Assembly (NCBI RefSeq): GCF_900116855.1 | Contig: NZ_UETD01000004.1 | Span: 178,066-242,065, forward strand | Reading direction: 5' to 3' | Length of the DNA: 64,000 nucleotides | From: Ruminococcus flavefaciens | GTDB taxonomy: Bacteria > Bacillota > Clostridia > Oscillospirales > Ruminococcaceae | The notes under the pieces: model-generated | What the model was told of the DNA's origin: nothing | Seen by the model: the letters and a program-made list of their open reading frames with translations, nothing else | The model's database searches: none | Program-made: the position numbers and the translations under genes | Shown: piece after piece, positions 60,757 through 64,000 of the stretch | Position numbering within the stretch: position 1 is the stretch's first letter | How the letters are laid out: each line of letters opens with the position of its first letter

Positions 60757-62379
60757 TTATTCAAGCAGTCCTTTGATGCCTTTTTCTTTGAATGCCTCCT
60801 TGTAGTACACAAGCTCGTCCTGTATGATGTCGTCGATGACCTTCATGCCAAGCAGCTCCACGGGAGCCTTGTCATCGGTGAGTATGTGGTCACCTGCTGT
60901 GTACGGCTCAAGTTCGGGGCGGACTATCTGCATCATGCGGCGCAGGTCCTCCTGCTTCAGTGCTGCGGTGTTGGCTTCAAATCTGTCCATGAACTCGTCG
61001 CTGTTTGTGGCGAAAAGCTCCCTGTTGGTGGAGTATTCAACGTCGACGGTCACTACATTGTCGAATACCGAGGAGATGGTGTCCGCAAGACAGCCGTTTA
61101 TGCCGTCGGCGCTCTCTGAGCGCATATTCATGTTGACTACCATGACGCCGCCTTCATTGAGGTGGTCCTTTACAAGGGTGAAGAACTCCACTGAGGACAT
61201 CTGGAATGGAATGGTTATATCCTGATAGGCGTCCACCATGATGACGTCGTACTTCTTGTCACAGGCAGCGAGAAAGGCTCGTCCGTCATAGGTGGTGACC
61301 TTTATATCCTCGGGAAGCTCAAAGTATTTGTGGGCAAGGTCGGTTATTTTCTCGTCTATCTCCACGCCCTCGGCTTTTGCACCGCTGAAGTACCTGAGAC
61401 ACTGCTTGGCGTAGGTGCCCGTTCCCATGCCCAGCACCAGTATATCCGCTGTGTCGGGGCTCTCTGTCATAAGGGGAGCTGCCATGGCGTAGTCGTAATA
61501 CATATCCGAAAGCTCTCCCGACTTGACGTAGACGGACTGGACTCCGAACAGTACATTGGTGGAAAGATAGGTGTTTTCGTCATCGTCCTTGACCTGAAGA
61601 TAGTTGTATACGGACTCCCCCTCGTAGGTGAGTCCCTTTTCCCAGAAGGCAAAGCCCATGGACGGCGATGCAAAGCAGCAGACGATGAACAGTACCGAGG
61701 CTATGGCAGTCTTGGCTGCGCCGCGTTTTGAACTTATGAAGTAGACCAGTCCTATAACAAGCATTATTCCTGCGAAGATGAGAAAGGTAACGGCTGTTCC
61801 CACAGCAGGGATAGAGATGAATGTGGGGACGAAGGTTCCTATAATGGAGCCGATGGTGTTTGCAGCTCCCAGAGTACCAACTGTCCTGCCGCTGTCGTCA
61901 AGGGAGTCTACGGTGTACTTCACCAGTGAGGGGGTGACGGTTCCAAGTAGGAAAAGAGGATAGACGAACACCACCATGCAGGTGATGAAGGCTGCCCATA
62001 TGAGGAAGTTGGTGTTTATGGTGACCACGAGGAGTCCTGCTATGCCTGCGATGGCAAGCTTTCCGATAAAGGGGACTGCTGCTATCCACACTGCCGCAAT
62101 GAGTATCCTGCCGTAGAGCTTGTCGGTATCGGGGTTCTTGTCGGCGCTCCTGCCGCCGTAGATGTTTCCCAGCGCCATGGCTATCATGATAGTGCCGATG
62201 ATGATGGTCCAGACTATCTGTGAGGAGCTGAAATATGGGGCAAGGAGCCTGCTTGCGCCCAGCTCCACTGCCATGACGGACATTCCTGCAAAGAACTCCG
62301 TCATATAAAGATACCATTTGTTTTTCAGTATTCGGGGAAGGGGCTTTTTTTCAGCCGCCTTTGAGTTTTTGTTTTTCAT
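60757..62379 (-). CDS. Membrane protein fused to a spermidine synthase-like domain
   Basis: The N-terminal 250 residues have about seven transmembrane helices, with the motif MAVELGASRLLAPYFSSSQIVWTIIIGTIMIAMALGNIYGGR typical of MFS-like spermidine-synthase fusions. The C-terminal half is a spermidine synthase-type methyltransferase fold (ILVLGMGTGTYAKQ, the acidic VEIDEKITDLAHKYF, VMVDAYQDITIPFQMSS). The aminopropyl donor-site Asp in VDAYQ is present. Such fusions are widespread, but polyamine synthesis by them is not well shown. The 540-residue length fits. Confidence 0.9.
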   Translation of the reverse strand: MKNKNSKAAEKKPLPRILKNKWYLYMTEFFAGMSVMAVELGASRLLAPYFSSSQIVWTIIIGTIMIAMALGNIYGGRSADKNPDTDKLYGRILIAAVWIAAVPFIGKLAIAGIAGLLVVTINTNFLIWAAFITCMVVFVYPLFLLGTVTPSLVKYTVDSLDDSGRTVGTLGAANTIGSIIGTFVPTFISIPAVGTAVTFLIFAGIMLVIGLVYFISSKRGAAKTAIASVLFIVCCFASPSMGFAFWEKGLTYEGESVYNYLQVKDDDENTYLSTNVLFGVQSVYVKSGELSDMYYDYAMAAPLMTESPDTADILVLGMGTGTYAKQCLRYFSGAKAEGVEIDEKITDLAHKYFELPEDIKVTTYDGRAFLAACDKKYDVIMVDAYQDITIPFQMSSVEFFTLVKDHLNEGGVMVVNMNMRSESADGINGCLADTISSVFDNVVTVDVEYSTNRELFATNSDEFMDRFEANTAALKQEDLRRMMQIVRPELEPYTAGDHILTDDKAPVELLGMKVIDDIIQDELVYYKEAFKEKGIKGLLE

Positions 62380-62441
62380 ATTATCTCCTGATGATTTGAT
62401 TTGTGATACTTGATCGTTGCAGAAAAGATGTACTGCGCCTT

Positions 62442-63491
62442 TTAAATCATAGGCATAAGGAAGGACAGCAGGAATAACAGTATGAATATGCCTGCCGCCG
62501 AGATAAAGAATGTGTACACGGGGAGCTTTCCCGTATAGATGTTGTGGGGATAACGCGGCGAGATGCCTATTATGCGCCGTTCATTGTAGACAGGACTCTT
62601 GTAGCTTGTCATATCCCTGTGGATATAGGTGGTGCCGTTGTACTCGTACTTCCATATGGCGCGGTATCTGGGGCGGTAGTTCTTTCGTCCGAAAATGGTC
62701 TGTATGTCCACACATTCCGCATCGACTCTCTCTTTGCAGACCATCTTCTTCAGGATGGTGAACCAGAGGGGATACAGCAGCAGGACAAGGGAGCTGATGA
62801 TCGCAAATGCGGCGGTCACAGCCACATGACCTTCAAATAGCTCAGCGTTTGCCGCTGTTGCAGAGATGAACACTGCGCTGACTGCAAATGTGCCCCACAT
62901 GATGACTCCGTTGAAGCTGTTGGCGAGTGCCCTTGACAATGTAATGACTGCACAGCCTGCCACGGCAAGTACAAGTGAAGTTATGATAGTCTGGTCCTTG
63001 GCGGTTTTGTCGTATAAAAATACCGATACTGCCAGCAGTACGATACCGATGATAGTGGTAACGACCACCCTTGCGTTGGGCACCTGCCACGGGAAGTTCA
63101 TATCTGCTTCACCGTCTGTGTACCTTATCGCCATTTCCTTACGGGTGTCATGTTCCGTGTCGGTCTGCTTTTTCTCCCTGAATGCGTAGACCGCAGGGAT
63201 GGCGGCTGCCATGACGAGTCCGATGACTATCAAGGCGGTCTGGGCATCTCCGCTTAAAAAGAATGCGGTTATTATCAGTACGAAGCCCAGTATCATTGAT
63301 ATCACAGGCAGCTTTGGTACGTCGGTCTGTGGGGGAGTATACTTCATGTTGTTATTCTCCAAGCTCCACAGCGACATATTGTACCGCGCCTTCTGCCGGG
63401 GGGGAATGTCCGCCTCCTGTATGTATTTCCTTGCTTCTTCAAACCTGCCCTGCGAGGCAAGCTCCATTACTCTTTCAAAGTGTTCGTCCAT
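62442..63491 (-). CDS. Multi-pass membrane protein, DUF3592-like C terminus
   Basis: The first 35 residues are soluble and helical (VMELASQGRFEEARKYIQEAD). Several transmembrane helices follow (about 63-80, 84-100, 142-160, 170-186, 197-212, 221-243 and a final one at 325-347). A soluble beta-like segment before the last helix (DIQTIFGRKNYRPRYRAIWKYEYNGTTYIHRD) resembles DUF3592. Function unknown; it may be a relative of the small membrane protein at 26864-27250. It lies 62 bp upstream of the spermidine-synthase fusion and has the same direction. Confidence 0.65.
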   Translation of the reverse strand: MDEHFERVMELASQGRFEEARKYIQEADIPPRQKARYNMSLWSLENNNMKYTPPQTDVPKLPVISMILGFVLIITAFFLSGDAQTALIVIGLVMAAAIPAVYAFREKKQTDTEHDTRKEMAIRYTDGEADMNFPWQVPNARVVVTTIIGIVLLAVSVFLYDKTAKDQTIITSLVLAVAGCAVITLSRALANSFNGVIMWGTFAVSAVFISATAANAELFEGHVAVTAAFAIISSLVLLLYPLWFTILKKMVCKERVDAECVDIQTIFGRKNYRPRYRAIWKYEYNGTTYIHRDMTSYKSPVYNERRIIGISPRYPHNIYTGKLPVYTFFISAAGIFILLFLLSFLMPMI

Positions 63492-63654
63492 TTGATTTTA
63501 CCCCTTTTTATCATTTTTGCATTGCCGTTTTCATCATACAATGAAGTTTACCCCATCGGCTTTGCCACAAAGAGAATTATATCACAAGGCTGTCATTTTG
63601 TAAAGAGGTATATCACTGCGGAGGTACGCATAGAATTTATCGGGAGGAGATATT
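63492..63654. other. Intergenic region between divergent genes at the right edge
   Basis: About 160 bp, AT-rich, serving divergent transcripts. GGGAGGAG (63641-63648) is the ribosome binding site for the gene at 63655. I see no clear promoter pair. Confidence 0.4.
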
Positions 63655-64000
63655 ATGCCAAATGGAAATCTCGATACAGAAAAATATAAGCAGGAGCTCA
63701 TGCGGCTCTACAGCAGAAGCACCTCGGCTGAGGAAAAACAGGTAACTCAGCCTGTCCCCGAGGAGATAAATGACACCGATACGGAGGCTCCCGATGATAC
63801 GGTATATGCCGAGCATACCGAGGAGGACTCAAACGGTGCAGAGGAGGACTACAACAGCCGCTTCCCTGAGCCCGACCTTTCGGAGCTGGATACGGACTTC
63901 GGCACACATTCCGCCGAGGACGATGTGCCTCCGGTGTATGACAGCGATGAGCTCCTCGGTACGGAAAGAGGCTATATCCTTGTGAACGTGAGAACGGGTG
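63655..64000 (+). CDS. N-terminal part of an acidic protein, truncated by the window edge
   Basis: The frame starts ATG 63655 after GGGAGGAG (6 nt) and runs past the end of the window; 115 codons are visible. The N terminus (LDTEKYKQELMRLYSRS) is followed by a very acidic stretch of about 80 residues with no signal peptide or membrane helix. The last visible residues (ERGYILVNVRTG) look like the first strand of a carboxypeptidase-regulatory-like beta-sandwich, but too little is present to be sure. The whole protein must be longer. Confidence 0.6.
   Translation, partial: MPNGNLDTEKYKQELMRLYSRSTSAEEKQVTQPVPEEINDTDTEAPDDTVYAEHTEEDSNGAEEDYNSRFPEPDLSELDTDFGTHSAEDDVPPVYDSDELLGTERGYILVNVRTG

Overview
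The window looks like a chromosomal segment of a cellulosome-forming Ruminococcus (Bacillota, Oscillospiraceae). The evidence is the Firmicutes housekeeping synteny (infC-rpmI-rplT, rnc-smc-ftsY, nadD-yqeK-lytR-rsfS, aroQ-pepP-efp, dgt-dnaG-rpoD), strong GGAGG ribosome binding sites, frequent TTG/GTG starts, and two secreted SGNH esterases with dockerin modules and threonine-rich linkers. Most of the window is core genome. I see no prophage, transposase, CRISPR array, tRNA or rRNA.

Layout. 1-22 kb (+ strand): the infC-rpmI-rplT operon behind an attenuator-like leader. It is followed by a long run of tightly spaced or overlapping genes: a TrmH methyltransferase, dprA, topA, trmFO, plsX, rnc, a radical SAM gene, smc, ftsY, rdgB, yhbY, a flavodoxin-like gene, a nadD-yqeK fusion, an LCP protein, rsfS and leuS. 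22-25.7 kb (+): rpsU, which has its own promoter and a structured leader, then yqeG, aroQ, pepP, efp and an acidic zinc-ribbon protein. 25.7-47.3 kb (- strand): a lipoprotein, a small membrane protein, an ANTAR regulator and a glutamine synthetase homologue; ychF; a cytoplasmic GGDEF-EAL protein with a C-terminal beta-helix; a long imperfect palindrome; rpoD, dnaG, dgt; yigZ, rpmE, a DUF6311-type membrane protein, a phosphohexomutase, pfkA and a membrane PAS-GGDEF-EAL protein. 47.5-52.5 kb (+): an OmpR-type two-component system, a HAD hydrolase, a candidate small RNA, and a SAM-I riboswitch ahead of metK. 52.6-64 kb: two tandem RadC-like genes and an XRE regulator (-), a 1038-residue double-esterase dockerin protein (+), then (-) a cyclophilin, an anchored protein, a CE2-type esterase, a spermidine-synthase fusion and a membrane protein, and a truncated acidic protein at the right edge (+).

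How the genes connect. Most of the first half serves translation, chromosome maintenance and membrane or protein targeting. The two esterases would remove acetyl groups from plant cell wall polysaccharides as cellulosome subunits. Two c-di-GMP phosphodiesterase-like proteins, both with degenerate GGDEF domains, lie 11 kb apart.

The most unusual items are: a glutamine synthetase homologue that has lost several metal-binding and catalytic residues, paired with an ANTAR protein whose receiver also lacks its phosphorylation residues; the fusion of a c-di-GMP EAL domain to a beta-helix of a kind usually seen outside the cell; an FtsY whose acidic domain and membrane-targeting-like motif sit at the C terminus; a ~370 bp imperfect palindrome next to rpoD; and a candidate small RNA before metK. 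Residue comparisons to known families are from memory, without alignment software.
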